Part shown: in pieces, positions 16,912 to 25,424 of the stretch
How positions within the stretch are numbered: the stretch's first letter is position 1
Layout: each line of letters opens with the position of its first letter
NCBI RefSeq assembly: GCF_001686925.1
Contig: NZ_LVEN01000027.1
Span: forward strand, 124,001-188,000
Direction: 5' to 3'
Length of the DNA stretch: 64,000 bases
DNA from: Flavobacterium piscis
GTDB taxonomy: Bacteria; Bacteroidota; Bacteroidia; Flavobacteriales; Flavobacteriaceae
Program-made: the position numbers and the translations under genes
Notes under the pieces: model-generated
Told to the model about the DNA's origin: nothing
What the model saw: the letters and a program-made list of their open reading frames with translations, nothing else
Database searches by the model: none

Positions 16912-17258
16912 TTATTTTTTATTTATTATCATTTTTGATGAAATTGCGATTAGTTGCTCTACTTCAATTAAAAGTTTGTTTCTTTTATCGCTATCACCTT
17001 CTTTAATGTAATCTAGAATTTTTAATGAGTTTCTTGATTCTTTAACTCTTTTACAACTAATGAAACTTTGAAAATAAAGTCTTTATCAGTAATTGTTCCT
17101 TGTGCTTCTCCAAAATTCAAAGATGCACTTCCGGATGATATAATTAATTGATTTTTATAATATTCATTTTCAAATAATCGTTCTAATTGTCTTGTAAAGA
17201 AAATACATTCTCCAGCAAAACGAACTAGACGATCTTCAAAATTGAATATTTTTTCCAT
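16912..17258 (-). pseudogene. four-helix bundle protein (S23 family), frameshifted
   Basis: The first 70 or so residues (MEKIFNFEDRLVRFAGECIF ... SSGSASLNFGEAQGT ... VSLVVKEL) match the four-helix bundle / S23 ribosomal intervening-sequence protein family. The frame breaks at VVKELKNQETH and stops at 17022. One base restores it: with one extra T in the T-run at 17041-17043 (plus strand), the product continues KELKESRNSLKILDYIKEGD and on to a stop at 16912-16914, giving the family's normal length of about 115 residues. Either a recent mutation or a sequencing error in a homopolymer is possible. The function of intact members is unclear. Confidence 0.75.
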
Positions 17259-17325
17259 TAGTAGTATTAATTTATACTTTTAAAATTTGATATTGATTTT
17301 TGTAATTGCAATTGATATTGAAAAA

Positions 17326-17985
17326 TTACCGTCCTCCAAAAATGCTGCTTCCAATGCGGACCATTGTGCTTCCGCATTCTATGGCAAGTTTATAATCTCC
17401 AGACATTCCCATTGAAATGGTATTCAGATTGCAATTTTCAATTTTCGGTGTTTTAATCGAATCAAAAATCGATTTTAAATGTGTAAATTCTTTTTTAATT
17501 TGGTCGTGATCTTCTGTGAAAGTTGCCATCCCCATTAAACCTAAGATACGAATGTTTTTCATTTCTTTTAGTTCTGATGAGGATAATAATGCATTTAATT
17601 CACTTTCGTCCAAACCAAATTTAGATTCTTCTTCGGCAATATATATTTGAAGAAGGCAATCTATAATTCTGTTGTTTTTTAAAGCTTGTTTGTTGATTTC
17701 CTGTAATAATTTCAAACTGTCGACACCATGAATCAAACTCACAAATGGCGCCATAAATTTGACTTTATTTGTTTGCACGTGACCAATCATATGCCATTGA
17801 ATGTCTTTTGGCATTTCTTCATACTTATCGGCCATTTCCTGGATTTTGTTTTCTCCAAAAATACGCTGGCCGGCATTGTAAGCTTCCATTAAGTCTGAAA
17901 CAGGTTTGGTTTTAGAAACAGCAACTAATGTTACATGTTCTGGTAAACTTGCTTTGATCGTATTTAAATTCGATTGAATCGACAT
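17326..17985 (-). CDS. yggS: YggS/PLPBP family pyridoxal-phosphate homeostasis protein
   Basis: Binds pyridoxal 5-phosphate and keeps its free level in balance; it has no known enzymatic activity. The PLP lysine is K25 in VAVSKTKPVSDL. The family signatures RIFGENKIQEM, WHMIGHVQTNKVK and the C-terminal SMGMSGDYKLAIECGSTMVR are all present, as is the closing GSSIFGGR. The length of 219 is normal. The start at 17985 lies 13 bp after the stop of the upstream dehydrogenase, so the two are probably cotranscribed. Confidence 0.95.
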   Translation of the reverse strand: MSIQSNLNTIKASLPEHVTLVAVSKTKPVSDLMEAYNAGQRIFGENKIQEMADKYEEMPKDIQWHMIGHVQTNKVKFMAPFVSLIHGVDSLKLLQEINKQALKNNRIIDCLLQIYIAEEESKFGLDESELNALLSSSELKEMKNIRILGLMGMATFTEDHDQIKKEFTHLKSIFDSIKTPKIENCNLNTISMGMSGDYKLAIECGSTMVRIGSSIFGGR

Positions 17986-17997
17986 GATATTTCTTTT

Positions 17998-18885
17998 TTA
18001 TAAAAATTGCTTAGAAATTTTCTCTGCTTTTTTACTTTCGCTGTAATCGTAAAAACCTTCTCCGGATTTTACTCCTAATTTTCCGGCTCTAACCATATTT
18101 ACCAATAGTGGGCAAGGAGCATATTTAGGATTTTTGAAACCTTCGTACATCACATTCAAAATTGCAAGACAAACATCAAGTCCAATAAAATCAGCAAGTT
18201 GAAGTGGCCCCATCGGGTGTCCCATTCCTAATTTCATTACTGTGTCAATTTCATAAACTCCGGCAACCTTATTATATAACGTTTCGATGGCTTCATTTAG
18301 CATAGGCATTAAAATTCTGTTTGCCACAAAACCTGGATAATCGTTTACTTCAACAGGAGTTTTTCCTAATTTTTCAGATAAATCCATGATGATTTTAGTC
18401 ACTTCGTCGCTGGTATTGTAACCGCGAATAATTTCGACTAATTTCATAATTGGCACCGGATTCATAAAATGCATTCCGATAACGCGCTCTGGATGTGCCA
18501 CTACGGCTCCAATTTGTGTTATGGAGATTGAAGAAGTATTGGTTGCTAAAATAGTATTATGAGAACAAGCTTCGTTTAATTGCTTGAAGATATTTAGTTT
18601 TAGTTCTACATTTTCTGTAGCAGCTTCAACCACTAAATCAACACCAACAACTCCGTCTTTTATATCAGTATACGTAATAATATTGGTAATAGTTTTGGCG
18701 ACATCTTCCTGAGTTATGGTTCCTTTAGCTAACATTCGATCTAAGTTTGCGGCAATAGTTGCCATTCCTTTGTCTAATGATTTCTCAGAAACGTCAATTA
18801 GTTTTACAGTAAAACCACTTTGTGCAAATGTATGAGCAATTCCGTTACCCATTGTTCCTGCACCAATTACAGCTATAGTTTTCAT
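17998..18885 (-). CDS. 3-hydroxybutyryl-CoA dehydrogenase
   Basis: NAD-dependent oxidation of 3-hydroxyacyl-CoA (or the reverse) in fatty acid or butyrate metabolism. The N-terminal Rossmann motif is VIGAGTMGNGIAHTFAQSG. NTSSISITQIG and the catalytic-His region GMHFMNPVPIMKLVEII follow, then the C-terminal NRILMPMLNEAIE and GMGHPMGPLQLADFIGLD. I start it at ATG 18885 (295 residues): an upstream in-frame start at 18930 would run into the inverted repeat at 18914-18951 and add 15 unrelated residues. It is cotranscribed with the yggS gene downstream. Confidence 0.93.
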   Translation of the reverse strand: MKTIAVIGAGTMGNGIAHTFAQSGFTVKLIDVSEKSLDKGMATIAANLDRMLAKGTITQEDVAKTITNIITYTDIKDGVVGVDLVVEAATENVELKLNIFKQLNEACSHNTILATNTSSISITQIGAVVAHPERVIGMHFMNPVPIMKLVEIIRGYNTSDEVTKIIMDLSEKLGKTPVEVNDYPGFVANRILMPMLNEAIETLYNKVAGVYEIDTVMKLGMGHPMGPLQLADFIGLDVCLAILNVMYEGFKNPKYAPCPLLVNMVRAGKLGVKSGEGFYDYSESKKAEKISKQFL

Positions 18886-18913
18886 TTTATCGTAGATATT
18901 ATATTTATAATTT

Positions 18914-18951
18914 AGCCACGAATTCACCAAATGTTTCGCGAATTCGTGGCT
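18914..18951. repeat. GCCACGAATTC inverted repeat, copy 1
   Basis: AGCCACGAATTC and GAATTCGTGGCT face each other across 14 bp. It is the same family as the copies at 34839-34899, 36757-36827 and 38049-38109. Confidence 0.7.
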
Positions 18952-18973
18952 AATTTTATTTTTTAACTTTCAA

Positions 18974-19939
18974 TTATTTATCGAAACAGTCAATGATTTG
19001 ATACGCTACTCTCAAAGCATCTGTAGCTTGTTCAAGTGTTACGACCGGAGTTGTATCTGTTTTTATGGAATTGGCAAAAGATTCTAATTCGTCAAGAATG
19101 GCGTTGTTTGTTTCAACATCAGGATTGGTAAAGTAGATTTGTTTTTTTACACCTTCGGCATTTTGCAGAATCATATCAAAATCACCTGGAATTTCCGGTG
19201 CATCTTTCATACGAACCACTTCGCATTTTTTCTCCAGAAAATCAACAGAAATGTAAGCATCTTTTTGAAAGAAACGTGTTTTACGCATGTTTTTCATCGA
19301 AATCCTGCTGGCAGTTAAGTTTGCAACACAGCCATTTTCGAATTCAATTCTGGCATTCGCAATATCTGGAGTATCGCTAATTACTGAAACCCCACTTGCA
19401 TGAATATCTTTTACTTTTGAATGCACAACACTTAAGATAGCATCAATATCGTGAATCATTAAATCCAGAACCACCGGAACATCTGTACCGCGCGGATTAA
19501 ACTCTGCTAAACGATGCGTTTCTATAAACATGGGATTTTCGATCATGTTTTTTGTAGCAATAAACGCAGGGTTAAAGCGCTCAACATGACCAACCTGACC
19601 TTTTACGTTGTATTCTTTGGCTAAAGCGATAATTTCTTCGGCTTCTTCAACGGTATTGGCAATTGGTTTTTCGATAAAGATGTGTTTTCCTGATTTAATG
19701 GCTACCTTAGCACATTTATAATGAGAAAGTGTTGGAGTTACAATATCAATGACATCCACAGCGTGGATTAATTTTGCAATAGTACTGAAGTTTTTATAGC
19801 CAAATTCCTTTGATATTCGTTCGGCATTTTCCTGATTTTCGTCGTAAAATCCAACTAATTCGTATTGGTCAGATTGTTGTAATAAGCGTAAATGTATTTT
19901 ACCAAGATGACCAGCACCTAAAACTCCTACTTTTAACAT
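18974..19939 (-). CDS. Gfo/Idh/MocA family oxidoreductase
   Basis: NAD(P)-dependent oxidoreductase acting on a sugar or related substrate that I cannot identify. The Rossmann motif is VGVLGAGHLGKIHLRLL at the N-terminus. The family lysine motif is IEKPIANTVEEAEEII, followed by GQVGHVERFNPAF, and the C-terminal domain contains DLMIHDIDAIL with the conserved His-Asp. I choose ATG 19939 (321 residues) because the fold begins there; the frame stays open to 19996 without a convincing start. It is separated from the dehydrogenase downstream by the inverted repeat at 18914-18951. Confidence 0.9.
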   Translation of the reverse strand: MLKVGVLGAGHLGKIHLRLLQQSDQYELVGFYDENQENAERISKEFGYKNFSTIAKLIHAVDVIDIVTPTLSHYKCAKVAIKSGKHIFIEKPIANTVEEAEEIIALAKEYNVKGQVGHVERFNPAFIATKNMIENPMFIETHRLAEFNPRGTDVPVVLDLMIHDIDAILSVVHSKVKDIHASGVSVISDTPDIANARIEFENGCVANLTASRISMKNMRKTRFFQKDAYISVDFLEKKCEVVRMKDAPEIPGDFDMILQNAEGVKKQIYFTNPDVETNNAILDELESFANSIKTDTTPVVTLEQATDALRVAYQIIDCFDK

Positions 19940-20031
19940 GAGAATGTATTTTAAACAAAAATATAATTTATTTGTTGAAAGTAAAAGTGAATGCAATAAA
20001 GATTTAGCGATTTAATAATTAAAAATCAATA

Positions 20032-20061
20032 TTTGATTTCCTATTTACTTTCTTATTTTTG
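20032..20061 (+). promoter_or_regulatory. promoter of pcm
   Basis: TTTG at 20032-20035, 18 nt, then TATTTTTG at 20054-20061 (exact TAnnTTTG). The predicted start of transcription near 20068 lies downstream of an alternative TTG at 20059, so translation must begin later. Confidence 0.65.
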
Positions 20062-20082
20062 CAAAAATTAAACCTACCTATT

Positions 20083-20724
20083 TTGAAAGATACTGCCAAA
20101 CATCAAGGACTTCGTAATCAATTAGTAAGCACTTTAGAAAAAAAAGGAATTACCGATAGAGCAGTTTTGGATGCGATAAAAAAAATCCCGAGACACCTTT
20201 TTTTGAATTCAAGTTTTGAAGATTATGCTTATCAGGATAAGGCTTTTCCTATAGGAGCCGGTCAAACTATTTCACAGCCGTACACCGTTGCTTTTCAATC
20301 GCAATTGTTAGAAGTTAAAAAAGAACATAAAATTTTGGAAATTGGTACCGGTTCCGGTTATCAAACTGCTGTTTTATGTATGCTTGGAGCGAAAGTTTTT
20401 AGTGTAGAAAGGCAAAATGAATTGTTTAAAACCACTTCGAATTTATTTCCAAAATTAAACATTCGCCCTAAACATTTATCTTTTGGTGATGGTTATAAAG
20501 GCTTACCAAGTTATGCACCGTTTGATAGTATTATTGTTACGGCGGGCGCTCCGTTTATTCCTCAGCCTTTAATGGCACAATTAAAAATAGGAGGAAGGCT
20601 GGTTATTCCGTTGGGAGAAGACGTTCAGATTATGACTTTATTGATTCGAAAAAACGAAACACAATTCGAAAAACATGAGTTTGGAGAGTTTCGATTTGTT
20701 CCTTTATTAGAAGATAAAAATTAA
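20083..20724 (+). CDS. pcm: protein-L-isoaspartate O-methyltransferase
   Basis: Uses S-adenosylmethionine to methylate isoaspartyl residues in damaged proteins. SAM-binding motif I is LEIGTGSGYQTAVL. Pre-motif AFPIGAGQTISQPYTVAFQ is the hallmark of the family, and IIVTAGAPFIPQPLMAQLK and GGRLVIPLG follow. I place the start at TTG 20083 (MKDTAKHQGLRNQLV, 213 residues) because a longer version from TTG 20059 would begin inside the promoter -7 box. A hairpin right after the stop ends transcription in both directions. Confidence 0.92.
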   Translation: MKDTAKHQGLRNQLVSTLEKKGITDRAVLDAIKKIPRHLFLNSSFEDYAYQDKAFPIGAGQTISQPYTVAFQSQLLEVKKEHKILEIGTGSGYQTAVLCMLGAKVFSVERQNELFKTTSNLFPKLNIRPKHLSFGDGYKGLPSYAPFDSIIVTAGAPFIPQPLMAQLKIGGRLVIPLGEDVQIMTLLIRKNETQFEKHEFGEFRFVPLLEDKN

Positions 20725-20727
20725 ATA

Positions 20728-20751
20728 AAAAGCCCATTAAGTTGGGCTTTT
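20728..20751. terminator. bidirectional terminator between pcm and the Fic gene
   Basis: AAAAGCCCA / TGGGCTTTT with a 6-nt loop. It touches the stop codon of the convergent Fic gene at 20751-20753. Confidence 0.8.
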
Positions 20752-21749
20752 TATTTAGATACCAATTCTATTGCCCGAAGTAAGTTGGTTTTTTCAATTT
20801 GAAGTATAAAATTAATAAAAAGTGATTTATCATTTTTGTTTTGACATTCTTCTAAAATTGATAAATAACGGTCTTTGCTTTCTTGGATTGTTGCAAAAAC
20901 ATAATCGTGTTGAAGTAATATCCAATTCATTAATAAATTTGCTATTTGCATATTTCCCTTTTCAAAAGGACTAATAGCTATAATTTTTAAATGTACTTCA
21001 GAAGCTAAAAGTATGGGGTGCAAGTTGTTTTTATTTGTTTCATACCAATTAAAAAATAAATTCATTTCACGAAGGATTAATGAATTGTTTTTATATTTTC
21101 CTGAGTTTTCAGGTTGAATTCCTCTAAAAACTAAATTGTGAATTGTTAGAAATTCTTTTTCGTTTATTGATGCTTTTTTTTGATTTAAGTCTTGAATGTA
21201 AGCTATAGTTTCATGAAGATTAACAGCTTCAAGATGTTCATTCATACTTTTTCCTGCAATTGTAAGTCCTTCATTGATTACAGATTTTGTTTCCTGAAAA
21301 GTTAATGAGTTGCCGTTTAAGCGATTGCTTTCAGAAATAAATTCTAATTCCAATATTTTAGAAATTCGACGTAAGTCAAAGTGCTGAAAAGATTTTATTT
21401 GTTTTTTCAAAATTTCAATTTCGTCCAAAATAATTTGTAGACTTGATAAAACAGCAGAATTGATAAATTTTTTCTTATTTTGAATTTCTTGCTCAGCGAG
21501 TAATAATGCCTTTAAAGCAAATTCTTCCTCTCCAATTTCATATAAAATTTTTTCCTTTAACCAGGCAATCATTATAGTTTCATGATCAATTTCTAATAGT
21601 TGAGATAGTTTTGATATTTGATTTTTAGTTGGTTTTCTGGTTCCGCTTTCAAATTTACTTATTAGTGCTTGATCAATACCCAGGATTTGCGCCACTTCTC
21701 TAGTCTTTAATCCTTTTAGTTCTCTTGCATTTTTCAGAAGTGTTTTCAT
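20751..21749 (-). CDS. HTH-Fic domain protein with degenerate Fic motif
   Basis: Residues 1-65 are a Cro/CI-type helix-turn-helix (KGLKTREVAQILGIDQALISKFESGTRKP). From about 130 a Fic fold is recognisable: SNRLNGNSLTFQET at 141-154 matches the inhibitory-helix region, and HPILLASEVHLKIIAISPF leads into the active-site loop. The catalytic motif HPFxDGNGRxxR is degenerate: residues 260-270 read SPFEKGNMQIA, so the His, the second Gly and both Arg are gone. The inhibitory Glu (S/TxxxEG) is Asn145. AMP transfer is therefore unlikely. The protein may act as a DNA-binding regulator using the Fic fold as a sensor or scaffold. It is convergent with pcm and monocistronic as far as visible. Confidence 0.82.
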   Translation of the reverse strand: MKTLLKNARELKGLKTREVAQILGIDQALISKFESGTRKPTKNQISKLSQLLEIDHETIMIAWLKEKILYEIGEEEFALKALLLAEQEIQNKKKFINSAVLSSLQIILDEIEILKKQIKSFQHFDLRRISKILELEFISESNRLNGNSLTFQETKSVINEGLTIAGKSMNEHLEAVNLHETIAYIQDLNQKKASINEKEFLTIHNLVFRGIQPENSGKYKNNSLILREMNLFFNWYETNKNNLHPILLASEVHLKIIAISPFEKGNMQIANLLMNWILLQHDYVFATIQESKDRYLSILEECQNKNDKSLFINFILQIEKTNLLRAIELVSK

Positions 21750-21838
21750 ATTTGTAAAAATGTTTTAAATTGTCTTGACAAAATTAGTCATCTTATTAAT
21801 AATAAAAAAAGCAATATTAAATATATTGCTTTCTAAAA

Positions 21839-22489
21839 TTATATTTTACTTTTTGGAGGAAGAGAACCATCTTTTCTCATTTCCTGAACTACAGTCTGCA
21901 TGATAGCATCTACCGTTTGACCTAAATCTGTAACATAATCTGATTTTGTAGTTCCGGTCCAGATTAATTTATTTTCTTTTAATGAAAAAATATTAGTTTC
22001 AACCATGTAAGATGTAGTTTCCTGATAGTATCCCGGGTCATAAAAATTAGGAGAGTACATTCCGTACCAGTTTCCAAAACCGTAGCCGTACATTCCAGTA
22101 TACATTCCGTCAAATCCGCCGTAGTACATGCCTGTATACGTTCCGGGAACATAGGTTGTTTCTTTTTCTTTGCTTACTAAACGCAATGTAATAACTCCGT
22201 CAAAATTCTCGTCCTGCAATATTTTTAATTTTTGCTCCTGAGTAAGATTTTTGGTTGTTTCGTTTAAGTATTGATAAGATGTTTTGAAAATTTCATTACT
22301 GGCCGCAATTCTGTTTTCAGTAATTCTTCTCGAAGCTTCGTCTTTTACTAAGGCAACAACCAAAACTTTTTTGAAATTTTCCTGAGCAACTGTTATTTTT
22401 GGATCTCTCCAGCTATTAACGATAGAAGTGTTGCTGCCGCAACCTGAAAGAGCAAGAACAGCGATTATTAAAAATAAGTATTTTTTCAT
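21839..22489 (-). CDS. putative lipoprotein, unknown function
   Basis: The signal peptide MKKYLFLIIAVLALSGCGSN has lipobox LSGC, so the mature protein should be lipid-anchored at about Cys17. I do not assign a family with confidence, though the VNSWRDPKITV start resembles DUF4136-like lipoproteins. A Gly/Tyr/Met-rich stretch at about 115-150 (TGMYYGGFDGMYTGMYGYGF) is unusual and low in complexity. The C-terminal part TNIFSLKENKLIWTGTTKS is a common end for this lipoprotein type. It has 216 residues, 78 bp from smpB. Confidence 0.75.
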   Translation of the reverse strand: MKKYLFLIIAVLALSGCGSNTSIVNSWRDPKITVAQENFKKVLVVALVKDEASRRITENRIAASNEIFKTSYQYLNETTKNLTQEQKLKILQDENFDGVITLRLVSKEKETTYVPGTYTGMYYGGFDGMYTGMYGYGFGNWYGMYSPNFYDPGYYQETTSYMVETNIFSLKENKLIWTGTTKSDYVTDLGQTVDAIMQTVVQEMRKDGSLPPKSKI

Positions 22490-22567
22490 ATTACAATTTT
22501 TTATAATGATTGTAGTAAAAATACGTATAAAATAGAAACAAACGCCTCTTACAATTAAAAATATATT

Positions 22568-23023
22568 TTAATTATAAGCTTTTTTAATTCGGTCTAAGTC
22601 GCGTTTTGTGTCTTGTTCTTTTAGAGATTCACGCTTGTCATAGTTTTTCTTTCCTTTACAAAGACCAATTTGTAATTTTGCAAGTCCTTTTTCGTTGGTA
22701 AATAATTTTAAAGGAACAATAGTAAGCCCTTTTGCCTGAACGCTCTTATGAAGACTTTTTAATTCTTTCTTATTCAATAGTAATTTTCTTTCGCTTCTTG
22801 CTTTATGGTTAAACTGATTTCCGAATGTATATTCTTCGATATAAGTATTGATCGCAAAAAGCTCCAGATTACTAAATTCGCAAAAACTTTCGGTGATATT
22901 AGCTTTTCCTAATCGTATCGATTTGATTTCAGTTCCAGATAAAACAATTCCAGCAGTATAGGTATCGATTATCTCATAATCAAATCGGGCTCTTTTATTA
23001 AGTATATTGACTGTTTTTAACAT
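22568..23023 (-). CDS. smpB: SsrA-binding protein SmpB
   Basis: Binds tmRNA and delivers it to stalled ribosomes for trans-translation. The 151-residue length is normal. Family motifs [29 protein letters not shown] and GKANITESF are at the N-terminus. The basic C-terminal tail [22 protein letters not shown] is the part that enters the decoding centre. No tmRNA gene is seen nearby. A TAAATTTG -7 box on the minus strand lies 7 bp upstream of the start, so the mRNA has a very short leader. Confidence 0.96.
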   Translation of the reverse strand: MLKTVNILNKRARFDYEIIDTYTAGIVLSGTEIKSIRLGKANITESFCEFSNLELFAINTYIEEYTFGNQFNHKARSERKLLLNKKELKSLHKSVQAKGLTIVPLKLFTNEKGLAKLQIGLCKGKKNYDKRESLKEQDTKRDLDRIKKAYN

Positions 23024-23030
23024 AGGATGA

Positions 23031-23089
23031 CAAATTTAGTAACAAATAAATGAAACAGCAATTGTTTTTGCATAAATGATATAAATTTG
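23031..23089. promoter_or_regulatory. divergent promoters of smpB and the VF530 gene
   Basis: On the minus strand TAAATTTG (plus coordinates 23031-23038) precedes smpB by 7 bp. On the plus strand TAAATTTG at 23082-23089, with TTG 17 nt upstream, precedes the VF530 ATG by 4 bp. Both transcripts would be nearly leaderless. Confidence 0.6.
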
Positions 23090-23093
23090 CATT

Positions 23094-23324
23094 ATGGAAA
23101 AACAACAATCAAAAGATCCGTTACACGGAATCACACTTCAAAAAATAGTTGAAGCATTAGTAGATCATTATGGTTTTGATACTTTGGCAGAAATAATTCC
23201 TATAAAATGTTTTACTTCAAACCCCAGTGTAAAATCTAGTTTAACTTTTTTAAGAAAAACCGACTGGGCCAGAAAGAAAGTAGAAGATTTATACCTAAAA
23301 TCTCTGCCTAAATTTGCAAAGTAA
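23094..23324 (+). CDS. VF530 family DNA-binding protein
   Basis: A 76-residue protein of the VF530 (DUF2132) family, recognised by [20 protein letters not shown], the central [20 protein letters not shown] and [10 protein letters not shown]. Members are small alpha-helical proteins reported to bind DNA; the physiological role is unknown. It is transcribed divergently from smpB. Its stop codon TAA (23322-23324) directly abuts the stop codon of the convergent gene on the other strand. Confidence 0.9.
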   Translation: MEKQQSKDPLHGITLQKIVEALVDHYGFDTLAEIIPIKCFTSNPSVKSSLTFLRKTDWARKKVEDLYLKSLPKFAK

Positions 23325-23879
23325 TTACAGTTTGTAAGAAATCATAACGCCACCGCGATAAGGTAACCATTCGCCACTTTTATTCCAGTTTGGGGCAGTT
23401 TCATATCTTCCCGGAGTTCCGTCATTATAATAACCGTGGTAAAAACCTTGATGCCATCCAGCTCCTGCAAAAAAGTCCAATACAAATTTATCGCTTAATT
23501 TAAGATTATATCCCACCGTAATACCTAAGCGATATCCAAAACCATGTTCGTATTTATTAGAGTCCCAATAATTCCATTTTTGTAGTTCGTAAACGTCCGG
23601 ACCGACATGAGCGCCTACATAAAAACCGTCATACTTTTCTTTAAAATGGTAACGAACTTCTGGCGTTAAGGTGTAAAACTTCATTGGACTATGCCCGTTA
23701 AAAGATTCCCAGAAAGAGGCCATTACATCAACACTAAAAGTCATTTTTTCTCCTATACTGGTTTCAATACCAACATTAGGTATTGCAACTATAGCCGTTG
23801 CAGCATTGAATTTAATAAAAGTTTGACTTTGAGACTGAATCGAAAAGAAAAGAACTAGTAGGATTAAGATTTTTTTCAT
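23325..23879 (-). CDS. DUF3575-like outer membrane protein
   Basis: A 184-residue secreted protein with signal peptide MKKILILLVLFFSIQSQSQ. The mature part has alternating hydrophobic and polar strands ending in an aromatic (MFTVDVMASFW, PEVRYHF, FYVGAHVGP, YRLGITVGYNL, FVLDFFAGAGW, GGVMISYKL), typical of a small beta-barrel. The pattern fits DUF3575 proteins of Bacteroidota, whose function is unknown. It is monocistronic and convergent with the VF530 gene with no space between stops. Confidence 0.75.
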   Translation of the reverse strand: MKKILILLVLFFSIQSQSQTFIKFNAATAIVAIPNVGIETSIGEKMTFSVDVMASFWESFNGHSPMKFYTLTPEVRYHFKEKYDGFYVGAHVGPDVYELQKWNYWDSNKYEHGFGYRLGITVGYNLKLSDKFVLDFFAGAGWHQGFYHGYYNDGTPGRYETAPNWNKSGEWLPYRGGVMISYKL

Positions 23880-24010
23880 AAAATAGTTTTCGTAGTATTA
23901 AAATAAGACGTTGTCACTTATTTTGCGTGCAAATATAACGCAAACCATTACTTACTATTATGCGATATTTTAATTTAATAGGAATATTTTTTTGTAATAA
24001 GTAGGTTAAA

Positions 24011-24562
24011 TTATTTAGGTTCTAGTAATGAGTATATTACGCTGTCGAGAAAACGGCCTTCATAAAATTCAGATTCTTTAAGGTGAGCTTCCTTGATAAA
24101 ACCACATTTTTGTAAAACTTTCTCAGACGCATAGTTCTCAGGATCAATTACGGCTTCGATAGAATGTAGTTTTAAATCCTTAAAACCATAAGTAATTAAT
24201 CTGTTTACGGCTTCTGGAATAATTCCTTTTCCATGAAATTCCGGTAATAATATGTATCCAATTTCAGCACGATAATTTTGAGGCTGCATTCTATAGTACC
24301 CAATAATACCCAGGAGTTTTGGGTTTCCTTTTAGAGTGATACCCCAATTGATCCCCACATTTGTTTCGATTTTTTCTTCAATCATGGCAATATGTTCCAA
24401 AGCATCTTCATTATTTTTTACTAATGGACGCGGAATATATTTCATAGTTTCAGGATTCGAACGCAATTCGAAAACTTCATTTACATCATCATTTGTTATT
24501 CTTCTTAAAAGCAAACGCTCTGTTTCTATAACAGGAAATGGAGTGAAATTAAATTCTAGCAT
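24011..24562 (-). CDS. GNAT acetyltransferase, RimJ/RimL-like
   Basis: N-acetyltransferase of the RimJ/RimL branch, which acetylates protein N-termini or small amines; the substrate is unknown. It starts FNFTPFPVIETERLLLRRIT, the usual first strand. The acetyl-CoA loop is IGYILLPEFHGKGIIPEAVNRL, and the closing part AVIDPENYASEKVLQKCGFIKE is characteristic. I use ATG 24562 (183 residues) because the fold starts there; the open frame reaching to 24646 overlaps the upstream epimerase gene. The gene lies 10 bp downstream of the epimerase gene, so the two are probably cotranscribed. Confidence 0.9.
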   Translation of the reverse strand: MLEFNFTPFPVIETERLLLRRITNDDVNEVFELRSNPETMKYIPRPLVKNNEDALEHIAMIEEKIETNVGINWGITLKGNPKLLGIIGYYRMQPQNYRAEIGYILLPEFHGKGIIPEAVNRLITYGFKDLKLHSIEAVIDPENYASEKVLQKCGFIKEAHLKESEFYEGRFLDSVIYSLLEPK

Positions 24563-24572
24563 TTTTCTTAAA

Positions 24573-25424
24573 TTATAATATTGTAATACTAAATTTTGAC
24601 TGGAAGTTTTCATTGGCATCCAAAACCAAAATACCTTCTTTCTCAAATAAGTCTCCTGAATTCTCAGCAGTATCCGAATAGCCTAACCAGGGTTCAATAC
24701 AAATAAATGGAGCTTTCTCTTTGGTCCAAAGTCCTAAACTTGGGAAATCTTCAAAATCAACTTTTACATAAGGTTTTGAGTTTTCAAGAATAGTTAATGA
24801 TTTTGATTTTAATGTTTTAAAAATCAAAGCATCGTTTTCGAATAAACTATAATTTAAAGGAACAATATTATGCGTAGTTTCCAGAACTTTAGTTTTATTC
24901 GAAATTAAGTCATTCTCTAAAAGATAATATTTTAAAGTCTCTTCCTGTTCAAATTCAAAAGCATAGTTTTCAAAATTTTCAGGTAGAGCTATCGCTGGAT
25001 GAGCTCCAATAGAGAAAGGCATTTTTTTATCACTTTTGTTAATGACTTTATATGCTATGCTTAACGAAGTATCTTCGAGCGTGTAAATAAGCTGCAATTC
25101 AAATTCGAAAGGATATTTCTTAAGTGTTTCTGTTGTTGACTCTAACGAAAAAGTAGCACTATTTTCAGTTTTTTCAATAAGTTGAAACTCCATATCGCGG
25201 GCAAAACCGTGTCTTGGCAATTGATATTCATTTCCGTCAATGGTGTAAATATTATTTTTTAAAGTTCCAACGATAGGAAAAAGAACGGGAGAGTGCTTTC
25301 CCCAAAAATCAGGATTGCCTTCCCAGATGTATTCTTTGTTTTGATTGTTTTTTATCGAAAATAATTCGGCTCCGGCATGTTTTATTGAGGCACTTAGTGT
25401 TGAATTTGAAATAGTTGTATTCAA
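24573..25424 (-). CDS. aldose 1-epimerase family protein
   Basis: Mutarotase-like protein, probably interconverting anomers of a hexose or hexose-6-phosphate. It has the family N-terminus SIKHAGAELFSIKN, then YIWEGNPDFWGKHSPVLFPIVG, PRHGFARDMEF with the conserved Arg-His region, and FSIGAHPAI with the second His. The C-terminus carries CIEPWLGYSDT. The start is TTG at 25424, because no in-frame ATG exists before residue 67 or so and the first residues match the family. Length is 283. The acetyltransferase gene follows 10 bp downstream. Confidence 0.88.
   Translation of the reverse strand: MNTTISNSTLSASIKHAGAELFSIKNNQNKEYIWEGNPDFWGKHSPVLFPIVGTLKNNIYTIDGNEYQLPRHGFARDMEFQLIEKTENSATFSLESTTETLKKYPFEFELQLIYTLEDTSLSIAYKVINKSDKKMPFSIGAHPAIALPENFENYAFEFEQEETLKYYLLENDLISNKTKVLETTHNIVPLNYSLFENDALIFKTLKSKSLTILENSKPYVKVDFEDFPSLGLWTKEKAPFICIEPWLGYSDTAENSGDLFEKEGILVLDANENFQSKFSITIL

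Noticed and set aside
22568..23093. tmRNA gene near smpB
   Set aside because: Neither the tRNA-like ends nor a tag frame can be found; the gap is only 70 bp.
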